NCBI RefSeq assembly: GCF_029714305.1
Contig: NZ_CP121647.1
Location: 7,522,501 to 7,586,500, forward strand
Origin: Bradyrhizobium sp. CB3481
GTDB lineage: Bacteria; Pseudomonadota; Alphaproteobacteria; Rhizobiales; Xanthobacteraceae
DNA: 64,000 nt
Direction of reading: 5' to 3'
Shown here: positions 26,184 through 35,467 of the stretch, in pieces
How the letters are laid out: each line of letters starts with the position of its first letter
How positions within the stretch are numbered: the stretch's first letter is position 1
Position numbers and translations under genes: made by a program
The notes under the pieces: generated by a model
What the model saw: only the letters and a program-made list of their open reading frames with translations
Told to the model about the DNA's origin: nothing
Database searches by the model: none

Positions 26184-28412
26184 CTATTTCGTCAGCAGCG
26201 CAAAGGCGCCGTTCCAGTCCACCGGCGGCGGGGCTTGCTGGAAATTGCGGATGCGCGCTTCGTACAAATCGTACAGCAGCTCCAGCGCATTGGCCTCGTC
26301 GGTCTTGCGGCCACGTTCGATTGCGGCGAGCGCGCCATCCCAATCGCGGCTGCGGTAGCAGGCGAGCATCTCGATCGTCAGGTTGCGCAGGCGCTGGAAG
26401 CGGCCGGACTGCGCAACGTCCTCGCGGCCGGCGATGGCGTAGATCACCTCCGGCTCCTTCTTGCCCTTCACCATGATGAAGTCGAGCTCGAGAATGGCGA
26501 ACCTGTCCTTGACCGCCAGCGCGGTCTTGGAGCCGACGATGATGGGGAAGCCGTATTCCTTGGACTGGCCTTCCAGGCGCGAGGCCACGTTGACGCTGTC
26601 GCCGAACACCGAATAGTTGAATTTGAGATCGGATCCCATGTTGCCGACCACGCAGATACCGGTGTTGAGGCCGACGCCGATATTGAGCGGAATGAACGGA
26701 CGCCCCGCCTCCTTGGCTTCCTGCTCGCGCTCCCGGTTGAGCTCGTCGACGCGTTCCAGCATGTCGATCGCCGCCTCGCAGGCGTTGAGCTCGTGGTCCT
26801 TGTCGTCGAGCGGCGCGTTCCAGAACGCCATGATGGCGTCGCCCATGTACTTGTCGATATAGCCCTTGCGCGCAAGAATCGCGTTGGTGAGCGGCGTCAG
26901 AAAACGATTCATCAGCGTGGTGAGGCCCTGCGGATCGTCTTTGTAGGTCTCCGAGATCGAGGTGAAGCCGCGCATGTCGGAGAACATGATGGTCATCTCG
27001 CGCTCTTCGCCGCCGAGCACCAGCTTTTCCGGATGCTGTGCGATCTGCTCGACCAACACCGGCGACATATACTGCGCGAAGTCCGAGCGAATCTTCTTGC
27101 GCTGCTGCTGCTCGCGCACGAAGGCGGCGAAGATCAGCGTCAGATAGAGCGCGGTGGTCGACATCAGGGGATAGGTGAAGTCGATCAGCAGCCGGTGCTG
27201 CGTGAAAAAATAGGCCGACGTTCCGACCAGCACGCTTGCAAAGGCGCCTCCGACGACGACCAGCGAGACGGGGCCAAACAGCGGCGCCAACGCAATCACC
27301 AGCAGCCCGAACAGCATTGCTGCCGCGAATTCGAGAACGATACCGTTGACTGGCTGTGAGATGACAGCACCCGACAGCGCGCTTTCCAGCACCTGGGCAT
27401 GGATCTCCACGCCGGGCATGGCGCGCGCGACCGGCGTGGTCTTGATGTCGTTGAGGCCGACCGCCGAGGTGCCGATCAAGACCAGCTTGCCCGCTATCAT
27501 GTCGGGCGCGACGTTCTTCTCCAGCACGTTGACGGCGGGAACGTAGATCGAGGCGTCGTTGCGCGCGTAGTGAACCCAGAGCTGGCCGTTCTTATCCGTC
27601 GGAATCTGGACGCGTCCGATGCCGAGGCTCTTGATTCCGCCCTTCTCTGCCTTGATCAGGATGGTGCCGGAACCGCTGGCGACGCGGAGCATCTCGAAGG
27701 TCAGCGACGGCATGGTCTGGCCCTGCGCCAGCATGATCATCGGCACCCGCCGCACGATGCCGTCGCGCTCGGGCTTGATGGTGAACAGGCCGCGCCCGGC
27801 GGCGGCGTGCTCCAGCACCGGCACGTTGCGCAAAAGGCCGGGAAATTCGTACATGAAGCGCTGCGGCTCCTCGCCGAGCATCGCAAGGCCGGTGACCGGC
27901 AGCGTCTTGTCAAGCGCTACGATTTCCTCCGGCAGGCCCGACTCGCCGAGCACGACGCGCGACTTCGTGATGGCATCGGCCAGGATCTGGTCGTTGCTCG
28001 GCATCTTGCGCAGCTTGGCGCGGGTTTCCTCATCGAGCTGCGGGAAGGCCTCGGCCGCCACGGCCGGGTTGAGCCGGTCGGGTTCCGAAAACACCGCGTC
28101 GAACGCGATCACGACAGCGCCGAGCCGCGTCAGCTCGGTAATGAGCTCGGCAATCCGCGTCCGCGGCCACGGCCACTGCCCGAACTTTTCCAGGCTCTTG
28201 TCGTCGATATCCACGATGGTCACCGGCCGCGTGGTCTTCTTGCGGGGGTCGATGCGCTGGAACGCGTCAAACGTCCTGACGCGGATTTCCTCGACCGGCG
28301 CCGGATCGGCTACCCGCAGTGCGGCGAACCCGATCAGGAGCACAAGGCACAGCAGCCGGGCGTAGCCGATGCGCCGCGAGAACCATCTGGGTAGGGCCCG
28401 CAGTCGTTTCAT
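26184..28412 (-). CDS. CHASE2-domain class III nucleotide cyclase
   Basis: A 742-residue membrane signalling enzyme. One N-terminal helix (17-35) is followed by a periplasmic CHASE2 sensor domain (about 40-345, with TIVDIDDKSLEKFGQWPWPR as landmark), three membrane helices (about 355-432) and a cytoplasmic cyclase domain (470-690). Metal ligands are D479 in FSDMRGF and D525 in MGDAIMAF. K521 and S601 sit at the purine-recognition positions, and N608/R612 in NVASR are the transition-state residues, so it should be active and most likely makes cAMP. Its signal is unknown. It is followed upstream by the large FecR/VCBS gene on the same strand, 74 bp apart. Confidence 0.92.
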   Translation of the reverse strand: MKRLRALPRWFSRRIGYARLLCLVLLIGFAALRVADPAPVEEIRVRTFDAFQRIDPRKKTTRPVTIVDIDDKSLEKFGQWPWPRTRIAELITELTRLGAVVIAFDAVFSEPDRLNPAVAAEAFPQLDEETRAKLRKMPSNDQILADAITKSRVVLGESGLPEEIVALDKTLPVTGLAMLGEEPQRFMYEFPGLLRNVPVLEHAAAGRGLFTIKPERDGIVRRVPMIMLAQGQTMPSLTFEMLRVASGSGTILIKAEKGGIKSLGIGRVQIPTDKNGQLWVHYARNDASIYVPAVNVLEKNVAPDMIAGKLVLIGTSAVGLNDIKTTPVARAMPGVEIHAQVLESALSGAVISQPVNGIVLEFAAAMLFGLLVIALAPLFGPVSLVVVGGAFASVLVGTSAYFFTQHRLLIDFTYPLMSTTALYLTLIFAAFVREQQQRKKIRSDFAQYMSPVLVEQIAQHPEKLVLGGEEREMTIMFSDMRGFTSISETYKDDPQGLTTLMNRFLTPLTNAILARKGYIDKYMGDAIMAFWNAPLDDKDHELNACEAAIDMLERVDELNREREQEAKEAGRPFIPLNIGVGLNTGICVVGNMGSDLKFNYSVFGDSVNVASRLEGQSKEYGFPIIVGSKTALAVKDRFAILELDFIMVKGKKEPEVIYAIAGREDVAQSGRFQRLRNLTIEMLACYRSRDWDGALAAIERGRKTDEANALELLYDLYEARIRNFQQAPPPVDWNGAFALLTK

Positions 28413-28486
28413 GCTGTCTGGATACCACGCATCGACGGCTCAGGCATGCTGGATTTGCGCGAAAAGCCCGCTCCCGGGCCGCCGGA

Positions 28487-31400
28487 TCAGATGCTGCCGC
28501 TGCCGCCGGGATGCAGAAGGAAGTCGCTCATGTGCAGGTTCGTCTTGGCAACGTGCTGCAGCAGGATGCTGTTGTTTCCGTCGAACTGAATCAGGGTGTT
28601 GCCCCCGACCTGCGCGACAGCGCTGCTGTTGACCCAAGCGTCGAAGGACGCCGCATCATCGGGGTTGAACGGCAGATTGGCCAGAAGGTCGATCTTGTCC
28701 TCGCCAGGCGCGAAATCGATGATCTTGTCGTGACCCATGTCGGCCGCGAACACGAAGTGGTCGGCGCCTGCGCCGCCTTTGAGGATATCGTCCTGCGCGG
28801 TCGAGAAGATCACGGCCTTGCCGTCGATCGGGTCTTCGGCGAGGGCGAACTGACTGGTGTTGCTGACTGGCGCGTCGTTCTTGGCACCCACGCTGTAGGA
28901 TCCGCTACTGAACGCCGTCGTCCCGCCGGTCAGCTGCGGCATGGCAATGATCAAGCCGGAGGCCGAGCCATCGGTGCCATCCCAGGCCAGGAACGTCAGA
29001 TGCTCGGTGTCGCCGCTGCCGGAGCCGTTGAAGCGTACCTTGGCGTCGGCGGATAGCAGCAGGACGTCACCATAGGCCAGATCGATCGTGAACCACTCCC
29101 CACCGGGAAGCTGATATTCCCAGCTTCCTCCCGCCCCACCATTATCGACCCCGGTAATGGCAATTCCATGCAGGGCGCCGTCGGGATCGTTAACCGTAAG
29201 CTTGTCGCTGCCGAAGAAGAAGTGGCCGTCGAAGACGGCTACACCATTATCGTTCGCGAGCTGCGCCACCTTGGTGGACACGCCCGGTTCGACCACCGGC
29301 GCATCGTTGACCGGCGTTACGATCACCGTTGCCGTATCCGACACCACGGAAAACGCCGTGGAGCCGCCCGCGAGCGATACGTCCGCCGTCGTACCGCTGG
29401 TTCCCGTCGTTTGATCCCAGGCCAGGTAGGTGATCGTAGCCGCTTCACCGTTCCCGCCGTCGGGCACATACCTGATCAAGTCAGTAGACGCCAACAGCAG
29501 CGCCGCTGTCGTCGACACTGACGGGAAAGCGACGAATGTGGTGCCGTCGGTGGAATATTCCCAGTGACCATGTCCGCCGGTCGTGCTGGTAATCGCGATG
29601 CCCTGCACCGCGCCATGATCGACGTCGGTAATGCTGGCCCCAAGGAAAGAGGCAATGGTCTGACCGGTGCTGGCCGGCGCATCTTCGGTGATCGGTGCCA
29701 GCGATGGCTGCAAAGCGGTCAGTACCGGCGCGTCGTTGGTGCCGGTAATGGTGACATCTAACGTGCGGCTGACCGTGCCGCCGTGGCCATCATCGAGCGT
29801 GATCGTGAAATGCTCGACCTTTGTCTCGCCCTTCGCAAGATACTCGACGGCCGCATCTGGAACGCTGTAGCTCCAGTTGATGATGCCGCCGGCGCCGTTG
29901 ACGGTGTCTGGACTCACCGTTGCACTCAACGCACCCAGCGCACCGGCCGAAGCCGTGATGGTCGGGCTGATGGCGTGGGTGTCGGTCAGGTCGACATCCG
30001 CCAGCGCAATGGCGCCGGCGTCCGTCAAATTGCCCGCGGGCGCGACCTGTTCCGTCACCGCGCCCGTCACGTCCGCCGTCGCAACGACAGGATCGTCATT
30101 GGTGCCGGTGATGGTGATGACGAAAGCCTTCGAGGTCGTGCCGCCGTCGCCATCATTGATCGAGACCGTATAGGTCAGCTTCAGGACTTCGCCTTGCCCC
30201 AGATAGTCGAACGCGGTCGAAGCCGCCGCGAACGACAGGTTGACCGAGCCGGCAGACGAACCGGAATTCTTGGTCACCCCACCCGATGTCACCAGCGCGA
30301 TCAGCGCGGCATCGTCTAGCGCAAGACCTGTGGTTTTGCCGGACGCCACCACACCGGTGATGTTGACGGTGTGGCCGACATCCGTCAGGTCGACGTCGGT
30401 GAAGGTGACCGGGATTGTTGTGGTCAGTGCTGACGTGTCGGTCTGTTCGGTGAGATTCTGCTGCGCAATGCCGGCAATCACGGGGGCGTCGTTGGTGCCG
30501 GTAACGGTGACGACGAATGTTTTCGGCGTTATGCCGCCATCGCCATCGTTGACCGAAACCGTATAGGTCAGCGTCAGCACCTCACCCTTGGCGAGATAAT
30601 CGAACGCGGTCGAGGCGGCGGAGAATGACAGGTTGACCGAGCCCGCCGTAGAGCCGGCATTCTTAGTCACCGTGCCGGGCGTCACCAGCGCAATCAGCGC
30701 GGCCGCATCGAGTGCAAGGCCGGCGGTGACGCCGGACGCCGCCGCACCGGTGATGCTTGCGGTGTGGCCGACATCGGACAGGTCGAGATCGGTGAAGGTG
30801 ACCGGAATCGTCTTGGTCAGCGCCGCAGTACCGGTCTGCTCGGTGAGGTTCTGCTGCGCGATGGCGGCGATCTCGGGCGCGTCGTTGCGGCCCTGGATGG
30901 TAACGGCGACTTCCTGCGAGGTGACGCCGCCATGGTTGTCGTCGACCTCGACCGTATAGGTCAGCGTGACCGTCTCGCCGCTGGCGAGGTAGTCGAAATA
31001 GCTGTCCGGCGCCGAGAACGACCAGTTTTGCGAGCCCTGCACGCCGTCGGTGGCATCGCTCAGCGTCCCCAGCGACAGCCAGCCGAGCGGAACCGTGCCG
31101 TTGGCGAGGCCGGTCTTGACGCCGGAGGCGTGAATGCCGGTGATCCGGGCCACATGCGTATCCGACAGATCGGGATCGATGAAGGTGATCGCCCCGCTCG
31201 CCGTATCTGATGCCGCCGAGCCGTGGGTGTCCGGCTTTTCCGAAATGGTCGCGACTTGCGGATCGCTGGTGATTTCAACGGTATCGTTGCTGCCGGTAAC
31301 GGTGATGGTAATCGGCTTGGTCACGACGCCGCCATGCCCGTCATCGACGGTTGCGGTGTAGGTCAGCGTCAATATTTCGCCGTCGGCGAGAAAATCGAAG

Positions 31401-33784
31401 ACGCCGTCAGCCGCGCTGTAGCTCCAGCTCGCCGATCCATTGTTGGTATTGCCGGTGGCCTGTACCACCGTCAGCGGCTCCTCGACGGCTGATATCGCCG
31501 CGAGCTGTTTGGCCGTGAGCTGCGAAGTGATGTTGACGCTGGATGCGTCGAGGTAGCTGAACGAGGTGAAGGCGGCGCTCGCCACCGGGCGGTCCGTCAG
31601 ATCGACATCGGTGAAGGTGATAGTGCCGGCCGCGACATGGAGCGCGTTGGAGCCGGTCGGGTTCGGCTGGATGGGGTTGGAAAGCTCGGCAAAGGCGTCG
31701 CTGGTTGTGTCGATAGTTGGCACGTCGTTGGTGCCGACGACGACGACGTCGGCGCCCTGGATCGTGACCGTGATCGGGATGGAGACGACGCCGCCATGGC
31801 CATCGTCGACCTTGGCGATGTAATTGAGGACCAGCGTCTCGCCTTCGGCGATGAAATCGAACTTGCTGTCCTCGATGCTGTAGCTCCAGGTCGCCGTGCC
31901 GTTATTGGTGTTGCCGGCCGTCTGCACCACGCTGAGCGGCACCTCGACGGCGAGGACTGCCGCGAGTTGCTCCGCCGTCAGCGTCGCGGTGATGTCGTTG
32001 CCCTCGGCGTCGTAGTAGCGGAACGGATCGCTCGTGGAGATCGCCGCGCTGACGACCGGTCGGTCGGTCAGGTCGACGTCGGCGAAGGTGACGGTGCCCG
32101 TCACGGTATCGACCGCCGTATTGCCGGTGCCGATCCGCTCGGTGATTTCGCCGGCGGTCGCGGAGAGCGTCGGCTTGTCGTTGGTGCCGGTGACGACGAT
32201 CGTGAACGGCACGAACGTCGTCTCGTTACTCGGCGCGTAGTTGTTGTCGACCCGCGCCATGTAGGTCAGCGTCAGCGTCTCGCCGGCAGCGAGGAAGTCG
32301 AACGCGCCGTCGGAGACGTTATAAGTCCAGGTCGCGGTGCCGATGTTCTTGCCGTTGGGGTCCTGTGCCACAACCAGCGGGACTTCGACCGCCGTGATCG
32401 CCGCCTTTTGCTGCGCCGTCAGTGTCGCCGTGACCTCGACACCCTGCGCATTCTTGTAGGTGTAGGACGAAAATTGCGTGCTGACACTCGGCGTGTCGCC
32501 AGCATTGACGTCGAGATAGGTGACCGTGCCGGACACTGTGTCGACGGCCGGGTTGGCGGTGACACCGGCCCGCTCGGTAACCGCGCCGCCAAACGCAACC
32601 GCCTGCGGTGGGCCGGGAATGTGCACGAGTTTTTCGACCGGGGCAGCATCCTGCCCGGCGGCCACTCGTTCCGGAATGTTGAGGAATTGCAGCGTGACCG
32701 GAACGACACTGTTGCTTGCCAGCTTGAGGAACAGCGTTTCCGGTTGGATCGTATCGGTAAAATTGGTCGTGAGCTTGGTGTTCGGGTTGTTCAGGTCGGT
32801 GAACTTCAGCGAGAAAACGTCGCTGATGATCTTCTGCGCATCGGGCGACAACTGCACCGAGGACTGGAAGCTGACCCCGCCCTGGCCGTTGATAATCGTC
32901 TGCGTACCGGCCCGGTTGACCGTCGCGATCTGCGTCAGCGTCGTCTTGTCGTACAGGATGTAGGAGCCGGTGGTGCCATCGGGCTCGATCAGCACCTGGA
33001 ATTTCGCGGGCGGCGCGATGCCCTGGCCGGGCACTTCGAAATCGATCTCAACCAACACCGCGGTGCCACGGATGCCCATGGTCGCGACCGGCGTGTCGAT
33101 CTTCATATCGCCTTTCTTGGCGGTGGCGCCGGCGACAAAGGAGATCGTGCCCTGCACCAGGCTTAGCAGCGACTTGTTGTCCGACCCGTTGGGGTCGTAG
33201 ACCATTTCGTTGAGCACCATCCTGGCGTTCGAGGCGAGGCCGAACACGGTGCCGTCGATGAAGGTGATGCCTAGCGTCGAATCCGAGCCGGATTGGACGA
33301 CATCGCCTTTGTGAACGGTGTCGCCCTGGTTCAGGATGACAGACACGCCGTTGCGGATCGCGGTCGCGTTCCCGGTCAGCTTGGTGACATGCCCGATGAT
33401 GGCCGGCGCCACGCTGCCGCTGCCGTCGGCTTGCGCAAACTGCATGTGCCCGCTCAGCGCGCTGACGATGTCGCCGGTGAGATGGGCGCCATCGGGCGAG
33501 GCCAGCGCCGCGCGCTTCTCGCCCTTGAAGTAGTCGCGCAGCACCACCTCGTGGTCGCCGCTGCTCAGGACGAGGTCAACGCCGGACCGCTTGAAGTCGC
33601 CATGGAAGAGCAGATGAGCATCAGAAATAATTATGGCGTCGGAAGGCGCCTGTGTCGAAATCTTGTCGACGTGAAGCTTGCTGGAAGACGAAAGATGGCC
33701 GTGCTGTGACAGCGGCCCAAGGTCAATGTCCGCGCCGGCGAGGGGATCAAGTCCGCCCGATCCGAATTTGCCGGCGTAGTTCAA
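28487..33784 (-). CDS. Large FecR/VCBS-repeat protein, type I secreted adhesin-like
   Basis: A 1765-residue protein without a Sec signal peptide. A FecR-like domain (about 130-290) has the typical TPVATMGIRGTAV motif. It is followed by seven or eight VCBS/cadherin-like repeats of about 100-130 residues, each ending in a GTNDAP-type motif (variants include GTNDKP, GSNDT and GRNDAP). The C-terminus has one RTX-like ILKGGAGADHFVF motif and a serralysin-type tail, as in type I secretion substrates. It is probably exported to the cell surface and used for adhesion. The frame opens at a TTG after a stop, with no clear ribosome-binding site, so the true start is uncertain. The LapG-like protease gene lies divergently 611 bp away. 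Confidence 0.88.
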   Translation of the reverse strand: MNYAGKFGSGGLDPLAGADIDLGPLSQHGHLSSSSKLHVDKISTQAPSDAIIISDAHLLFHGDFKRSGVDLVLSSGDHEVVLRDYFKGEKRAALASPDGAHLTGDIVSALSGHMQFAQADGSGSVAPAIIGHVTKLTGNATAIRNGVSVILNQGDTVHKGDVVQSGSDSTLGITFIDGTVFGLASNARMVLNEMVYDPNGSDNKSLLSLVQGTISFVAGATAKKGDMKIDTPVATMGIRGTAVLVEIDFEVPGQGIAPPAKFQVLIEPDGTTGSYILYDKTTLTQIATVNRAGTQTIINGQGGVSFQSSVQLSPDAQKIISDVFSLKFTDLNNPNTKLTTNFTDTIQPETLFLKLASNSVVPVTLQFLNIPERVAAGQDAAPVEKLVHIPGPPQAVAFGGAVTERAGVTANPAVDTVSGTVTYLDVNAGDTPSVSTQFSSYTYKNAQGVEVTATLTAQQKAAITAVEVPLVVAQDPNGKNIGTATWTYNVSDGAFDFLAAGETLTLTYMARVDNNYAPSNETTFVPFTIVVTGTNDKPTLSATAGEITERIGTGNTAVDTVTGTVTFADVDLTDRPVVSAAISTSDPFRYYDAEGNDITATLTAEQLAAVLAVEVPLSVVQTAGNTNNGTATWSYSIEDSKFDFIAEGETLVLNYIAKVDDGHGGVVSIPITVTIQGADVVVVGTNDVPTIDTTSDAFAELSNPIQPNPTGSNALHVAAGTITFTDVDLTDRPVASAAFTSFSYLDASSVNITSQLTAKQLAAISAVEEPLTVVQATGNTNNGSASWSYSAADGVFDFLADGEILTLTYTATVDDGHGGVVTKPITITVTGSNDTVEITSDPQVATISEKPDTHGSAASDTASGAITFIDPDLSDTHVARITGIHASGVKTGLANGTVPLGWLSLGTLSDATDGVQGSQNWSFSAPDSYFDYLASGETVTLTYTVEVDDNHGGVTSQEVAVTIQGRNDAPEIAAIAQQNLTEQTGTAALTKTIPVTFTDLDLSDVGHTASITGAAASGVTAGLALDAAALIALVTPGTVTKNAGSTAGSVNLSFSAASTAFDYLAKGEVLTLTYTVSVNDGDGGITPKTFVVTVTGTNDAPVIAGIAQQNLTEQTDTSALTTTIPVTFTDVDLTDVGHTVNITGVVASGKTTGLALDDAALIALVTSGGVTKNSGSSAGSVNLSFAAASTAFDYLGQGEVLKLTYTVSINDGDGGTTSKAFVITITGTNDDPVVATADVTGAVTEQVAPAGNLTDAGAIALADVDLTDTHAISPTITASAGALGALSATVSPDTVNGAGGIINWSYSVPDAAVEYLAKGETKVEHFTITLDDGHGGTVSRTLDVTITGTNDAPVLTALQPSLAPITEDAPASTGQTIASFLGASITDVDHGAVQGIAITSTTGGHGHWEYSTDGTTFVAFPSVSTTAALLLASTDLIRYVPDGGNGEAATITYLAWDQTTGTSGTTADVSLAGGSTAFSVVSDTATVIVTPVNDAPVVEPGVSTKVAQLANDNGVAVFDGHFFFGSDKLTVNDPDGALHGIAITGVDNGGAGGSWEYQLPGGEWFTIDLAYGDVLLLSADAKVRFNGSGSGDTEHLTFLAWDGTDGSASGLIIAMPQLTGGTTAFSSGSYSVGAKNDAPVSNTSQFALAEDPIDGKAVIFSTAQDDILKGGAGADHFVFAADMGHDKIIDFAPGEDKIDLLANLPFNPDDAASFDAWVNSSAVAQVGGNTLIQFDGNNSILLQHVAKTNLHMSDFLLHPGGSGSI

Positions 33785-34395
33785 TGGGGCACCGCATCTA
33801 AATGGTTAAGAATTATAAAATTTCCCTGCGGGATTTTCATACCACGCAGGTAACCAACACAAAAGTACGCACGCCGCGAACACCCTCTATATGAGGTGTG
33901 CCTGCAACAGGTCCGAAAAGGACCGGGGAACTGTCGGGCGGGAGTATGGCAATGGCAAGGCCAAATTTCACACGCCGAACCGAAAAATTAGGCAGCGCCC
34001 GCGCCCAGGGACAAAGGCCAATAGTCAGAATAACTTATCTTCGCCGCACCGCACCGAATCCGGCTCTCTCTTAGGGGATCCAAGGCTGCCTTGGCGCCAA
34101 AGTCCAGCTACTGGAATCGCCAGATGCACCGCGAGACCGATGGCCGTTCTGGGGTTGTAAGCCCCTCCGACCGGCCCGCCCGATTAGGTTAATCCACCAG
34201 CCGCCGGAGCCGGGTGCGCACCGGTGATGTCGGCCGCAACCGGTAAGATCTCCTTCAGGCTATTTCGCAACTCGGCCGCCGGCCGCCCCTCGCCTTAAGC
34301 AGATCAAAAGCCCATCCGCCCATCCTGTCGCCTGCAAATGATCCGGTCACGCGCAGGCCCTCCACGCCCGCCGATGCCCGGACAAGGGGCGTCAG
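33785..34395. other. Long divergent intergenic region
   Basis: 611 bp between the adhesin-like gene and the LapG-like gene. The first 70 bp next to the adhesin are AT-rich (AATTATAAAATTT), unlike the rest of the window, which suggests a promoter. No ORF with good coding character and no RNA gene is recognised. GCC-rich short inverted repeats occur near 34141-34180. Confidence 0.5.
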
Positions 34396-35199
34396 ATGGG
34401 GTTGTCGGTCTACGCACGCGCATGGCGTGCGGGCATCGTCGCGTGCGGCCTGGCCTGGTTCGCACCCGCGGGGCTGCGGGCTGAGACAGCGGATACGCCG
34501 GCGACGGCGGCGGTCGAGGTCCAGCCATCGGCGGAGCCGTTCGCCCTCGCCACCATCTCCCTCACCAGCGGCGGACTGCTCGACAAATGGCTCGGTGTGC
34601 AGCGCCGGCTCGACGACGAGATGGTGCAGCTCGAGCTCTGCGAAGGCGACCGTGACGGCTGCGTCTCACAGGCCGCAATCAAATTCCTCGACATTGTCGG
34701 CGCCGCCCGCCAGCGCGACGGCCGCGCCCGTCTCGGCGAAATCAACCGCACCATCAATCTTGCGATCCGGCCGGTCAATGACATCGCGCAACACGGCCAG
34801 ATCGACGTCTGGACATCGCCGCTCGCAACGCTCGAACGCGGCGGCGGCGACTGCGAGGATTACGCGATCGCAAAGTTCGTCGCGTTGCGACGCGCCGGGC
34901 TCACGTCCGACGATCTCAGAATTGTGGTCTTGCACGACACCATTCGTGGCGAGGACCACGCGGTCGCCGCTGCGCGGCTCGATGGACGCTGGCTGATACT
35001 CGACAACCGCCGCATGGCAATGGTTGCCGATGCCGACGTCAGGAACTTCCGTCCGACATTCGTGATCAGTGAACGGGGCGTGATGCGATATACCGATTCC
35101 TCCCTGCTCGCCGATGCCTCGAACCGGAAGCCCGCGGCTTCGCTCGTCACGAGCTCACTGGCCGCCTTCGCGAACCAGCCAGCCGAATACACCGACTGA
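34396..35199 (+). CDS. LapG-like transglutaminase-type cysteine protease
   Basis: A 267-residue periplasmic protein of the bacterial transglutaminase-like cysteine protease family (BTLCP, DUF920). A signal peptide ends near GLRAETAD. The catalytic triad is C153 (GGGDCEDYA), H188 (GEDHAV) and D203 (ILDNR). The DCED segment around C153 also carries the acidic residues that bind calcium in LapG. LapG cleaves the N-terminus of LapA-type adhesins and frees them from the cell surface. The large repeat protein encoded divergently is the obvious candidate substrate. No LapD-like controller is seen nearby. AAGGGG precedes the start. Confidence 0.88.
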   Translation: MGLSVYARAWRAGIVACGLAWFAPAGLRAETADTPATAAVEVQPSAEPFALATISLTSGGLLDKWLGVQRRLDDEMVQLELCEGDRDGCVSQAAIKFLDIVGAARQRDGRARLGEINRTINLAIRPVNDIAQHGQIDVWTSPLATLERGGGDCEDYAIAKFVALRRAGLTSDDLRIVVLHDTIRGEDHAVAAARLDGRWLILDNRRMAMVADADVRNFRPTFVISERGVMRYTDSSLLADASNRKPAASLVTSSLAAFANQPAEYTD

Positions 35200-35467
35200 C
35201 GACTGACCGCGCGCAAATGTTGCGCGGTGACAATCGGCAACAATCTGCTTTCCTTGCCGGATATTCCTCGCCGCGCAATCAATGGTGCGGTGCAGCCGTA
35301 AGCCGATTGCATCTTCGAAACATCACCCGACGTAGTTTGGTGCATCGCTTCGTGCGCAGCTCACGCGTCATCTTCGACTTTCGTATTGACGCTTTCCCGT
35401 TTCAGGAAGATTGTTGCTGCACAGTGCCAGAAAATAGGCGCGCTTAAAGTTCATTGGGAGGGACAGC

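Noticed and set aside
26184..27359. Long plus-strand frame opposite the nucleotide cyclase gene
   Set aside because: Antisense frame caused by high GC content; the minus strand encodes a complete cyclase with all motifs.
31637..33166. 509-codon plus-strand frame opposite the VCBS repeat gene
   Set aside because: Arg/Asp-rich repetitive shadow of the repeats; no start signal or recognisable domain.
35200..35467. TTGACG at 35386 as promoter of the PQQ dehydrogenase operon
   Set aside because: The spacing to the next hexamer is suitable but that hexamer (GATTGT) is a poor -10 element, so it is not listed as a feature.
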